Shown in pieces: positions 22,625-33,699 of a DNA stretch of 64,000 bases. Where the stretch lies: positions 120,126,715 to 120,190,714 of the forward strand of contig CM061066.1 in the NCBI GenBank assembly GCA_030762895.1, written 5' to 3'. The notes under the pieces were generated by a model. The model was not told where the DNA came from and did not search any database. It was given only the letters and a program-made list of their open reading frames with translations. Positions within the stretch are counted from its first letter, which is position 1; each line of letters starts with the position of its first letter. A program made the position numbers and the translations under genes. The stretch is from Sophora flavescens. Lineage: Eukaryota; Streptophyta; Magnoliopsida; Fabales; Fabaceae.

Positions 22625-24515
22625 CAAAGTAAATTTAGAAGTCTATTTCAGCCAAAATATTGCAGTGCAAGTAAGTGGTGCCAGGGCCATAACTAGTGGC
22701 AAAAAAATAATAAGCCAATGGTATCAATCTAGCCCCCCCAAAAAAAAAATACAGTTTTAAATTACCTTCATTACTAATGAAGCGACACAATTTCTTTTAC
22801 CACATATATAATCATGTCACCACTTACAAACAGAAACAAATAAGGTAAATGGCCCTGGGATCTAACATCACTTCTGAATTTTGACCATTATAAGTTAGGT
22901 GTCAATTTACAGAAAATTGAGAAAGCCTTGGGAATTTTGTTGATCATCATCATAACCACAAGGAGGGCCATATAAATAACAGACGGAATTCTCTATGTAT
23001 GACAAAGACAAAACACTATCTCATCAGGTCCATTGAAGGGCTTGTTGGGAAAAATAGTAACATAATGGCAACATGAAATATAACATCACTTTTAAATACT
23101 TATAGAAGTAACAGCTTTATGATGTAGCAATTGGCAAAAATCTTAAATTTCAAGACTCGGAGCTCAGATAAGGAACTTAGTTCAGATGTTGCAGCATCCT
23201 TTAAAAAAAGGGCAGCATGATGCACTGACAAACATCTTAAATTTCAAAAATCTGAGTTCAAATTTTATGACCACCATGATACTTGGTTCTTAAATTATGA
23301 AGCTCATCTCTATATCTTTATTCCTTTTTCCATGATTTTGGTAAAAGAAGAAAAGGGGAAATTAATGGAAAGAAACAAAAAGACAAAACTTGAAACGATA
23401 CATTCACTAAAAACACATAATGTTTGAAGATTCAACATTCTAGTCACCCTCTTCATTCTACAAGGAAAAATAAAAAACCTGAAGGAGGTAAGGGCCAGGT
23501 TGGAAATATGGGAAGCTGAAGTCAATGATTACCTGACTTGTATCCTTTCCAGAGCTGTAACTCTACGTATTCAAGCATAACATGTAGTTGGCAATAAACT
23601 TAGGTAGACAGACTTCTATAAGAATATATTGAATACTTCATTTATCTTCTTGCAATATGCATTATAAAGTGGTAGTTAAATTCCCCATAACCATAAGTAT
23701 TAAATTAAGAATCCACATGGATGGAAACCTATCACAAGGTGTACATAATACTATTAAGAATCCATACTGAATGTGCAAAAAACAATAACTCTGAGATTAG
23801 TTGTAGTAAAAGTTTTGGCCTCTACATGATGCACTTTGCAGACATTCCAATACGATTGAGATACTTTCAAGCATAGGATGACAAAAGGTAAATTGCAATT
23901 TATATCAACTTACTCAAGCCAACAGAGCAAAATCCAATGATTTACGCATTATTGGTGGATATTGAAAGCATGCACTGTTTGCAGCTAGCAGGGATTCAAA
24001 AGCATGCTTGAATTCCCATTCAGTTATTATTTGGCATGGATGCTGCTTGTTGTTCAGAATTTCAGATGAATATTAAAAATGATCTTGAAACTGACGGATC
24101 ACAATTAAACTGGCACATAATCAAGGACCAATACTAGAGAGAAGAAAAGGAGATGTGGAACCCAACTGTCAGTCTTTGCATTGCAGTTTCTTGTTCAACA
24201 TCATGTAAAACAAGATCAAGAGTTTTCTCAAAGACAGAGGAAGCACCATATTGGAATGACCTTCAATTTACTAGATCATAGGAGAAGATACCTGTAAGAA
24301 ATGATTGACAACCTTCTAACTACAGCAGGTTCATGAGGTGGTAACTGTATTTGTTTTCATAAGAAAATAAATTAGTAAGAAATTTACACTAAGGGCATTC
24401 ATTCATTCCATAAATCTAATCAATAAACTAAATTAATAAATGAGAAACATAGAGTTATACGAGTTGGAAGTATTCCGTATTCAGTTTTGAGCAGAAGCAA
24501 GAGAAATAAGGTAAC
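22625..24515. other. Inner CACTA filler, little recognisable
   Basis: About 1.9 kb of AT-rich DNA. One minus-strand stretch around 24150-24245 reads VFEKTLDLVLHDVEQETAMQ without stops and could be an exon, but I do not recognise it. Nothing else is supported. Confidence 0.4.
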
Positions 24516-24519
24516 AGAC

Positions 24520-25144
24520 CACTTCACCAGGCCTCCTTTTGCTGGTGCGTTGAATATCAACATGACAAATATTTGACAAGGCATGAACTCTAGCATCCTG
24601 CACACATACATACATATACATATATATAAAATAGTAAAATACACACTTGTATGTACTGGAATTGTTGCAGTTATACTCACAGTTTGACTTGAACAAATGA
24701 TAGAGACTGGCTGGCCGATAAATTTAGAAAAAGCATCCTACATGATCGACCACGATTAATAAAATAATTGATTTGATATGATATTAGGAAAAAAACCAAT
24801 AGGAGGCATGCATACCTTAAGAACACCGACGACAGTACGGCAAGTGAGTTGCTTCTGTGAACCAGAGAACCGACTCCCAATGTATTCAATTGCCACCAAA
24901 ACTGGAGTTTGCCTCTCTCTGAACCCACATCCCATTCGTGACCACATTAAACTGGAGTTTGAAAGTTTAATCAAGTTTTCAACAACTGACCACATTAAAC
25001 CTTAAGCTTGTCCATTCTAAGCAGAGCTTTTGGGGGATACAAGGCTTACCTGAGGGATTCCACAAAATCGAAAGCAGAGAGTGCAGCGGCAGCGGCGAGG
25101 GAAGACGTACGGCGGCGAGGGTTGCGTGAAGCCTTTGTTGCCAT
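24520..25144 (-). pseudogene. Captured TruA-like tRNA pseudouridine synthase, 5' exons
   Basis: Four exons on the minus strand. Exon 1 (25050-25144) starts with ATG (MATKASRNPRRRTSS) and ends at a GT donor. Exon 2 (24816-24918) reads PVLVAIEYIGSRFSGSQKQ. Exon 3 (24681-24737) reads DAFSKFIGQPVSIICSSQT. Exon 4 (about 24520-24597) reads DARVHALSNICHVDIQRTS. All junctions keep the frame. This is the N-terminal part of a TruA-family enzyme, which makes pseudouridine in the tRNA anticodon arm. The catalytic Asp is kept, but the usual Gly after DA is Arg. The C-terminal half is missing. Confidence 0.85.
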
Positions 25145-25424
25145 CGCTGGACGCGAACGAGGGAGACAGCCGGCGCAGTGGACACGCGGTGGTGGTAGTG
25201 CCTGCAACGACGACACAGTAGAAGCTGCGGTGGAGGGAGATAGTCACGAGCAGTGACTTGAAGCGGTGGGGACACAGTCGTCGGTGGAAGAAGAAGATGC
25301 AACGAAGTGGGGGAGGACGTTGAGGGGCCAGCAGCTTCTTTTTGCGTGGGAGACCCAGCGAGGAAAATTCGCGTGAGAGGTAACAATTTATTCTTATGGA
25401 AAAAGAACTAAAATTTAGGTATAG

Positions 25425-25670
25425 GAATAGATAGCGCTTCCTTAAAAAAAAACGCTGTCTATTATTATATATAAGATAGCGTTTTTTTAAGCAAGCGCTA
25501 TCTATTCCTATCCATCCAGGAATGGATAGCGCTTTCTTGGAGAAGCGCTGTCTTAGGCTATATCTAAAATAGCGTTTCTTTAAGGAAGCGCTACTAAATG
25601 TCTTCCGCCTCTCTTTTAATAACGTTTTCTTTAGAAACGCTATTAAAGGTGCGCTACTAAAACCCTTTTC
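25425..25670. repeat. Right subterminal repeats of the inner CACTA
   Basis: Paired AAGCGCTATC / GATAGCGCTT motifs mirroring 19480-19915, followed by the terminal GCGCTACTAAAACCC... block. Confidence 0.85.
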
Positions 25671-25680
25671 TGTAGTAGTG

Positions 25681-25925
25681 AGTTGAAAGAAGAAGATGAA
25701 AATGGATAGAGGTTAGAGAAATGGAAGGCAACCATTTTAATTCAAGGAGATAGCAAATTTTTTGAAACTCACGTATTCATGCTCTCTGGATGCAATGAGA
25801 GGATGAATCTGCAATGGAGAGACGAGTGAGTCAGAGTGAAGGGAGGCAATAGCGGCAACCCTAGACAGAAATTGAGAATCGAAGGATCAAACGCGCGCGC
25901 GGGTAGTTATGAAATCAGCAAACAG
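25681..25925. other. Right-hand remainder of outer CACTA cargo
   Basis: After the inner element's AGT duplication the outer element's internal DNA resumes (GTTGAAAGAAGAAGATGAAA). It looks like leader or untranslated sequence of an unidentified gene, with no supported exon. Confidence 0.4.
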
Positions 25926-26226
25926 CTAAGATAGCGTTTCTAATTTTAAACGCTATCTAAAGTTGATTTTATTTTATTTATTTATTGCAAATTAGAAAAG
26001 ATAGCGTTTCCGTATGGAACTGCTATCTTAGGTGGTTAGTTAAGACAGCGCTTCCTTTAGGAAGCGCTATCTTTTCCTGCAGCTTGACTTTTAATAGCGG
26101 TTCCTTAAGGAAACGTTATCTTGGGTGATATATAAGATAGCGTTTCCTTAAGGAACCACTATTAAAAGTCCCTCCATCACTTTTAATAGCATTTCCGCAC
26201 GGAAATGTTATAAAAGATACAATATT
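25926..26226. repeat. Right subterminal repeats of the outer CACTA
   Basis: At least six GATAGCGTTTCC/GGAAACGCTATC-type motifs, partly hairpins, mirroring those at 15095-15415. Confidence 0.85.
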
Positions 26227-26245
26227 AAAAGTCTAATATGTTGTA

Positions 26246-26248
<3 letters not shown>

Positions 26249-26297
<49 letters not shown>
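26249..26297. repeat. AT microsatellite
   Basis: About 24 AT units directly outside the outer CACTA element. The element inserted into this tract, whose other half is at 15053-15072. Confidence 0.85.
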
Positions 26298-26302
<5 letters not shown>

Positions 26303-26386
26303 AACATTTAATTAATCATATGGAAATGAAGATCCCGCATATGATGGAAAGCAAGGAGAAATAAAGAGGTAGCTTTTATTAAAAGA
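26283..26386. repeat. Right arm of the inverted repeat, distal part (inverted apyrase 3' flank)
   Basis: Reverse complement of 10641-10735: AATCATATGGAAATGAAG and ATGATGGAAAGCAAGGAGAA. It also keeps AGCTTTTATTAAA, matching TTTAATAAAAGCT in the flank of the intact gene (33340) that the 10641 copy has lost. So it is a third, independent record of the apyrase 3' flank, in opposite orientation. Confidence 0.82.
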
Positions 26387-26394
26387 TGAGACAA

Positions 26395-26665
26395 ATACAT
26401 ATTTGGCCTTTTCTACTTGGTGGTTGCGTTTCTGGCTCTTGTACTGAGTTATTTTAGGAATTTGATTTCTTATTCTTCTTGGTTATTTTTCTGCTTCTTT
26501 CATGGTCTTGGGAGTAGGACTTTGTAATACATATATTGTCTCTCCTTTTTAGTGTAGTATATTAGTTCCAGTTTTGTTCTCCTCCTTTGGTTCTTCATTC
26601 TTGTATATGGGTTCGAATACCCCTTATATCCTTATCGATATATTTTTTGCTTATAAAAAAGAATA
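26395..26665 (+). repeat. LINE 3' end fragment
   Basis: Contains CTTGTATATGGGTTCGAATA and ATATATTTTTTGCTTATAAA ending in an A-rich run, the usual style of plant LINE 3' ends. The 5' part is missing. Confidence 0.45.
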
Positions 26666-26935
26666 CAACAATTCCTCTGATTGCTGGATTTTCAATTGGA
26701 ATAAGCATCTCCTCCAAAAGTGAGATTCCAATTCCTTGCATTCCATCCAAAAAACCCATATTTACTACTAAGTCCTCTTTTTGTAATGATATATCAAGAA
26801 TAAACGTGGAAATCCGTCTTTTAAACAATAATCTCCTAACCATTTGTCCATCCAGAATTTTTTTTTCTACCATATCATATTCTCATCCAGCACTTTTTGT
26901 ATTACATTGTTAAACTTGCTACCCCACCTATCAAT
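26600..26935 (-). pseudogene. LINE reverse transcriptase C-terminal remnant
   Basis: With frame changes the minus strand reads FWMDKWLGDYCLKDGFPRLF then LISLQKEDLVVNMGF. This is the block just before the zf-RVT domain in plant LINE ORF2. It is followed by poorly conserved sequence with several frameshifts. The zf-RVT part of a similar element is at 11228-11600. Confidence 0.6.
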
Positions 26936-27126
26936 TGACACAATAGAGCTCCAAATTCCTCCATCATTTGAGGTTTGTATTTATTTTGTCATCAAATTGG
27001 TAGTATATTGTAAAGACAAGATAAAGTTAATGATTAGGATTATTTTAAAAACAATATAAGAACCGAAACTTTAATTTAAGGTAAAGCTGAAAACTACAAT
27101 TTGATCTATATTATTTGAATCACAGA
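26936..27126. other. Unassigned AT-rich spacer
   Basis: No frame, repeat or motif supported between LINE remnant and MITE. Confidence 0.5.
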
Positions 27127-27869
27127 TGCTAATTTGACACAAGAGCCTGACATCAATACGGCGACACTGTATGTATCACATTGTGCGGCACTGTAGTTAC
27201 ACTGTGCAGCACTGTAGCGGGTCCTTTTTTTAAAAAAAATTAATTTTTTTTATAAATAATTTTTTTGATTAAGTATGTGTAAATATCTGGTGAATCGGGT
27301 ACAAATATTTGGTGAATTCAGTTCATTATCTGGTGAATGAGTTTTTGTGAGAAATAATTTTTTTGATTAAGTATGTGCAAATATATGGTGAATCCGGTAT
27401 AAATATCTGGTGAATTCAGTTCATTATCTGGTGAATCCGGTATAAATATCTGATGAATTCAGTTCATTATCTGGTGAATAGGTTTTTTTGAGAAATAATT
27501 TTTTTGGTTAAGTATGTGCAAATATATGGTGAATCAGGTATAAATATCTGGTGAATTCAGTTCATTATTTGGTGAATGTGTTTTTTTTATAAATAAATTT
27601 TTTGGTTAAGTATGTGTAAATATCTGGTGAATGTGTTTTTTTAAGAAATAAATTTTTTGGTTAAGTATGTGCAAATATATGGTGAATCATGTATAAATAT
27701 CCGATGAATTCAGTTCATTATCTGGTGAATGAATTTTTTTAGAAATAAAATTTTTTATTTTTTTTAAAAAAGTCAAAATTTAAAAAAAAAATACTACTAC
27801 AATAACACTACAGAATGCTATTATAGCAGATGTCGAGTATGATGACGGGAAATTTGTGTCAAATTAGCA
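27127..27869. mobile_element. MITE with CTGGTGAAT-rich interior, copy 1
   Basis: Ends TGCTAATTTGACACAA and TTTGTGTCAAATTAGCA are near-perfect inverted repeats. The interior is an array of degenerate units built on AAATATCTGGTGAATTCAGT, TTCATTATCTGGTGAAT and AATAATTTTTTTGATTAAGT. Related copies are 53895-54562 and 54719-55687. No coding capacity and no clear target duplication. Confidence 0.75.
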
Positions 27870-27892
27870 CCACTCTATTTAAATAAACTTTA

Positions 27893-28010
27893 TAATATGC
27901 TCGTGCAACACGAGGACTTCTTAATTAATTAACAACCGTATGATGAAGACACTCTCCAGCTATATGTAGGGTCTTAATGATATGCTCGTGTAACACGAGG
28001 ACTTCTTAAC
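27893..28010. repeat. Duplicated apyrase upstream block
   Basis: ATATGCTCGTGCAACACGAG and GACACTCTCCAGCTATATGT recur at 28404-28460. TATGCTCGTGTAACACGAGG recurs once more at 27981. The promoter-proximal DNA has been duplicated in direct orientation. Confidence 0.75.
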
Positions 28011-28019
28011 TTTATATAG

Positions 28020-28400
28020 GTTCCCTTTGGTTTAGATTTTGGTAGAATTGATTTTTGGGGAATTGATTTTAGAAGAATTGATTTTGAAAAATGGAGTTTG
28101 AAAAAATTGATTTGTGTTTGGGAATGATATTTTAAAAGTGGGTTTAGAAGAATTGTTTTTGTTTGGATGATAAAGTAAAATCACTTTTGAAGTATAAATA
28201 TATAGAATTTTATGGGGCCTACATCTGTAATCAATTATTTTCAACCGAAAAACTAGAAATTTTTGCTTCCACAAAACTCAATTTTGACCCACCAGGAATC
28301 AATTATTTTCAACGGGTATAAACAAACACATGAACGATGTATGAATAGTAACTCCAAACGGAGAAAAAGTTCCGTTTGCGTTACTAACCAAACGGGCACA
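28020..28400. mobile_element. MITE between duplicated promoter blocks
   Basis: Imperfect inverted ends GTTCCCTTTGGTTTAGAT (left) and CTAACCAAACGGGCAC (right). The interior repeats AGAATTGATTTT motifs and contains no gene. It separates the two copies of the upstream block. The exact ends are uncertain by several bases. Confidence 0.55.
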
Positions 28401-28403
28401 TAA

Positions 28404-28480
28404 TTATGCTCGTGCGACGCTATAATATATAGACACTCTCCAGCTATATATAGGGTCTTGAATAATGCATCCAAGTGCCC
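28404..28480 (+). promoter_or_regulatory. Putative apyrase core promoter
   Basis: CAGCTATATATAGGGTC (about 28441-28457) is a good TATA box. A start around 28475-28480 would leave a leader of about 45 nt before the ATG at 28522. The same block with a weaker TATA-like CTATATGTAGG occurs upstream at about 27957. Confidence 0.5.
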
Positions 28481-28521
28481 CTTCAGGTGAGAACAAGCTG
28501 AGTTTGTGACCATTTCGAAAA

Positions 28522-31500
28522 ATGGTTTTTCTCATGCCAGGGACTAAGGGCATGGATTTTCTAACCCTCATCACTTTTGTGCTATTATTAATGCCTTCAA
28601 TCTCTTCCTCCCAAAATCTGGGAAACATCTTACTCACTAATCGTAAGATCTTCCCCAAGCAGGAAGGTCTTACCTCTTATGCTGTCATATTTGATGCGGG
28701 TAGCACTGGAAGCCGTGTGCATGTCTTTCACTTTGACCAGAACTTAGATCTCGTCCACATAGGCAAAGATCTTGAGTTTGTAGATAAGGTGACATCTTTC
28801 GGCAATACTAGCTTAATTTTGCTTTATAAGCTATAGTCAGGCAAAATAAGTTGATTCGTTCCATATATTTTTTTTCTGATACTGGTTCTATAAGTTTTGT
28901 TTTTTTCTTGACGACGTCAACTTCATGACTAAAGCGAGGACAAAACATGATATGTAAGACCAAAATGCAAAAAACAAAATATATAAGATGAAAGTGAAAA
29001 ATTAAAAAAAAAAAAGTACAGCAACAATCAACCTATTTTGCCTCATAATTATATAAATTTATATCAATTAATCATTTCTTTACTTCAAACCATCTTTGTT
29101 GTTCTTCTGTAGATCACACCCGGTTTGAGTGCATATGCGGATAATCCTAAACAAGCTGCAGAATCACTGATTCCACTTTTAGAGGAAGCTGAAAGTGTTG
29201 TCCCAGAGGACCAGCAACCCAAGACACCCGTTAGACTTGGGGTGGTGTTTCTGATCCCTATATTTGTCAATTTTAACCTATTAATTATAAAGATAAGGAG
29301 GTCATGGGTTCAACTCCCTCCACTAACATAACATACTACTTACTAACATTTGTCTATCAAAAAAAAAAATTATAAAGATTGCCTGTAAAAAAAAATTATA
29401 AAGATTTAATTTGGAGTATTTAGGTGGACGCTGTGCATAATCTATTCAATATTTAAATGGATTAGTTATAATGTATTGCTGATTTTTTATGCTAATGTAG
29501 GCAACTGCAGGTTTAAGGCTTCTGGATGGGGATGCTTCTGAAAGAATTATAGAAGAGGTAACCATGAGCTAAATTTCTTGTTCGTTATTTCAGCAGCTAA
29601 CCTAGGCTTTTAATTCTTATATCCCTTTTTTTTCTTATATACAAGGTTAAGTATTTGCTCAGGAACAGAAGTAATTTCAATCTTCAACCTGATGCAGTAG
29701 CTATAATTGATGGAACCCAAGAAGGTTCTTTTCTCTGGGTAAGATTTACCAAACTAATATTTTGTTTATGACATTTATATTTTCGTAAATGTATTCATTT
29801 GATTTATCATCTGTAGTATGTTTTATGTGTGTTTGATTTAGGCTAAGGGTAATATTGATCAACTCAAGATTTGACTTCTCTTATTAATTAATTCATTTTT
29901 AGCCAGTTAATTATACTCTTCAAATAAACATTTTCCCCCTACAATTTAGTACCTCCAAATAGTTTAATGTATGCCTCCACACAAAATTTAGTTTAATGTA
30001 TACCATAGAGCACAACCAAATAGTTTAATATAGTTCTCTCTCTCTTTTTTAATAAATGATTTTATCACCTTTAATAATGAATTCTTACAAATTTTGTATT
30101 TTATTTACAAAACTATTTGGAAATACAGATGTTCTGTCAAATTTTCAAAAAACAAAATCAGTCAACTTTTCTTTGTCTATAGTAAGGATGACCAGATTAG
30201 CTTTGGATTGATGCATTGATCAATTCAATATTTTCAATCCCAAAAGAAAACGTTTCCTAATGGTTCGCAAACATATTAATATATCATAGTTGAAGACAGC
30301 AATTGGAAAGGCAGAGATCACCTTTTCATTTTGATGTTCGACATAATGTCTTAATCGATGATATCTTACCACATAACTAAATTTAATTTAATATTAAAAA
30401 AATAAAATATATGGCAAAAAATTATTGGTTATAATGTCTTATAAACTCATACCATATATATAAGAACAAAGTAGCTGTTGTCAGATGATCAACGTTTTGC
30501 TCATTTTACTGTAAATTTTTCTAATGTCAATAATTTCCTTATGCAAGAGCTCTTTGGGTTTGCAGCCTATTTACTTTGATTGAACTTTAGATCACAATCA
30601 TATGATGAGGAAAAAAAAAACAAAGAATTCGGATGGCAATGATTGAACTGTATGTCAGTTGGTCACTGAACTTTTAATCGATGTTACGAATCATCTCCCT
30701 GAAAAACAAATTGTTGGACATATATAAATTTTTCTTTGACATATATTAATTCAGTAAAAAGTACTATTTCCGTTAATAAAATTCAAGGAAAATAGTCGGT
30801 CGATAATCTTGTAATTTTGATTAAACATGTATAGTTTGATATGGATTTGTTATTATTTTAGATTTGAGAAGAAATTAGAAATCTTTTACTTTGGAAACTT
30901 GTGAGATATGTATGGATCATCAATTAATTGGATTTGGAGTACCATTGCTTTATTGATGGTTATAACTTAATAACAAGCAACTTTTCTTTAGGTGGCAGTT
31001 AACTATCTATTGGGGAAGTTGGGAAAAAAGTTCACAAAGACAGTGGGAGTAGTTGATCTTGGAGGTGGATCAGTTCAAATGGCATATGCAGTGTCAAGGA
31101 ACACAGCTAAAAATGCTCCACAAGTACATGATGGACAGGATCCATACATAAAGAAGCTTGTACTCAAGGGAAAGAAATATGACCTCTATGTTCACAGGTT
31201 AATATATTGGTCTTAATATCCTTCTTTCAGAATGGCTTACATTTTCATTTGGGCATGGTTGTATCTATTTCTTATGTACTGTATTATGGGTTTTGGTACC
31301 CATATTGTACATACCATTTTAATGATAATTTTGTTTAAAAAAAAATATCTTTCTTTCAGTTACTTGCACTATGGTAAAGAAGCGTCTCGTGCAGAGATTT
31401 TAAAGGTTACTGGTGGTTCTGCTAATCCTTGCCTTCTAGCTGGCTTTGATGGTAAACATATAGATTCTACGTACATTTCTATACATACTCTTTCATGCCA

Positions 31501-33288
31501 AGTTCTCTTTTATTAACCCTGTATTTAATAGTCTAAACTCTAAACAATGGTGAGAATAGTTATCCATCACTATTCTTTTCACATCCCTTTTACGTGAATG
31601 ATTAACGTGCAAATAAATAGTAATGACATCATGTATTATGTGATGTTTAGAAATGTTAGTCGATTAATATCATTAACACATAATACAAAATGATGACCAC
31701 TCATTATTCAATAATAACAAGCAAGTTTCCCTTGGACACTGCAGGGGGGCGCCGGTCTCCCAGTGCAGGGGCACCGGCTCCCGGTTAGTTGAAATCTCAA
31801 TTTTTTAAATGAATATTCAAAAAAAAAATGTAATTGAAGTCAATTGAAATGTTTTATCCAAACAAAGAATTTAAAATACAAGGTATTTGAATTACCATAT
31901 CCAAACAAAGTATTTTCAAAATGAAAGTAATTTAATTAAAGTAATTGAATTGTCTTGTATTTTAAATTCCTTGAAATTTTGAAATACCCCATCCAAACAC
32001 ACACTAAGGGTACTGGTTAAAATTCTCCAAAATATAATATTGAAAGTATATATCTTTTAATTAATGATTTAAAACTCTTATTTTAGTTCACCAAAAAAAA
32101 CTTTTATTTTAAAGTTGTATTCTCTTTTTATTTTATTATTTGCACATCCTTAATACACCTTAATTGGTTAAAAAAAAAACACCTTAATTTACACTTTTTT
32201 CTTTGAGGGTACAAAGTTAGATCAAAGAAATTATATAACGTGTTATTCATTTCTATGTATGATGAAATATGGGTTTTATTTATTTTATTATGAATATAAT
32301 ATAAAAGTCATGTAATAAAAATAATATGTAAATAATAATTCTAAGTTTTCTAAATTCGTCTTTTTTTCAACATATAAAACACCAATGATGTGATTTTTTC
32401 TTTCTTTGAAGGGACATACACATATGCAGGAGTAGAGTATAAGGCCTCTGCCTCCCTTGTTGGCTCCGACTTTGATGAATGTAGAGACACAGTTCTTCAG
32501 GCTCTCAAAGTGAATGCGTCATGTCCTCATAAAAATTGTACTTTTGATGGGATATGGAACGGTGGAGGAGGAAGTGGACAAAAAAATCTTGTTGTTACTT
32601 CATCTTTCTATTACCTGGCTACAGAGGTATCCGATTGTTTTTCTCATGTTTTAAAACGTTGTAATTTTGATAGTTTCTGGTTCTGCAACTGCATCATGTC
32701 CTAATAGTAGTAAATGCATCATATAATAGTAACCGCGATTACAACTATAATTTAAAACCTTGATTTTATTTAATCTTAGATGGAAGTTTACTATTTTGAT
32801 GATATTCCTCTGTCCATGCTAATTCCGTTGTGTATTCTTATAGGTTGGTTTCGCTGATATCAATAAACCCAGTTCCATAGTTCATCCCATAGATTACAAA
32901 ATAGCAGCCAAGCGAGCTTGTGCAACAACCCTTGAGGATGCCAAATCTACTTATCCACTTGTTTGGGATACTGATCTTCCGTATGTATGCATGGATCTTA
33001 TATACCAATATACGCTACTTGTTGATGGATTTGGTAGGTTTGCTCTTACATTAAAATAGTTATGTGAAGTTGATTAATTTTCTCTGGAAAGTGTAAGCAA
33101 ACTATATTGTCTTCCTGCACTGATTTTTTCCATTTTTGTTGCCAGGCCTAGATCCCTGGACAGAGATTACAGTGGCCAAGGAAATTGGGTATCAGGATGC
33201 TCTCGTTGAAGCAGCATGGCCTCTAGGCAATGCCATAGAAGCCATATCATCATTACCTAAATTTGAGAGATTAATGTATTTTATTTAA
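28522..33288 (+). CDS. Apyrase (NTP/NDP phosphohydrolase), nine exons
   Basis: Exons 28522-28788, 29113-29241, 29501-29557, 29646-29738, 30992-31197, 31360-31451, 32412-32626, 32844-33033 and 33146-33288 join in frame with GT/AG introns to 463 residues plus stop. The N-terminus has a hydrophobic signal/anchor segment (about 11-30; a second ATG is at residue 11). Apyrase conserved regions: DAGSTGSR (58-65), TAGLRLL (134-140), IIDGTQEG (171-178), DLGGGSVQ (204-211) and GIWNGGGGSGQ (328-338). The GDA1/CD39 family hydrolyses extracellular or luminal ATP and ADP; legume members act in nodulation and ATP signalling. The C-terminus SLPKFERLMYFI is typical of the legume group. No break seen. Intron 4 (1253 bp) and intron 6 (960 bp) are AT-rich and may hold small insertions. 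Confidence 0.93.
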
Positions 33289-33699
33289 GCTTCTAGAGGA
33301 GATGGGATATTTCAACATTACCCATTCTATATTTAATAAAAGCTACCTCTGTTTCTTCAAGCTTTCACTAGTGCAAAATATATAATAAACGGGAAATGTT
33401 AACGTTTGTTAACCAAAACTTAGACATTAAAAAAAAGGTGGTGACAGAATTATAATTATCAGGGTCACTTAAATCACCTTTAACGTCAGTTGTATACACA
33501 GCTGATGCTAAAAGTGATGCGGGTCACTTTTAACGTAAAATGCCTCTTTAACGTCAGTTGTTTAAACAACTGACGTTAAAGATGACTTTTAACGTCAGTT
33601 GTATAAACAACTAACGTTAAAAGTAGATCAAATGTCACTAGTGGAAAATATACATTAGACGGTAAAGGTTTACGTCAGTTAACCAAAAACTAGACCTTA

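Larger units (their letters stand above)
19457..25680. mobile_element. Inner CACTA transposon carrying gene fragments
   Basis: Ends CACTACTACAGAAAAGGG (19457) and ...CCCTTTTCTGTAGTAGTG (25680) with target duplication AGT (19454-19456 and 25681-25683). Subterminal repeats of AAGCGCTATC/GATAGCGCTT type occupy 19480-19915 and 25425-25670. The termini and subterminal motifs are close to those of the outer element, so both may answer to related transposases. Cargo is fragments of at least three host genes, all on the minus strand; no transposase is visible. Confidence 0.92.
15073..26248. mobile_element. Outer CACTA transposon carrying gene fragments
   Basis: Left end CACTACAACAGAAAAGGC (15073) and right end ...TGTTGTAGTG (26248) are inverted CACTA termini. 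The target duplication is ATA on both sides (15070-15072 and 26249-26251). Subterminal regions (15095-15415 and 25925-26225) are packed with GATAGCGTTTG/CAAACGCTATC inverted motifs. Without the nested element it is about 4.95 kb. It encodes no transposase; its cargo is antisense NPC1 exons, so it is a non-autonomous, gene-capturing (Pack-) CACTA. Confidence 0.92.

Noticed and set aside
24979..25386. 135-codon minus-strand frame in front of TruA
   Set aside because: It overlaps TruA exon 1 in another phase; the exon chosen has ATG, correct splice phase and joins in frame to the TruA domain.
27200..27780. CRISPR-like array (regular CTGGTGAAT units)
   Set aside because: Units are irregular and flanked by TIRs, spacers are not unique, and the DNA is eukaryotic.
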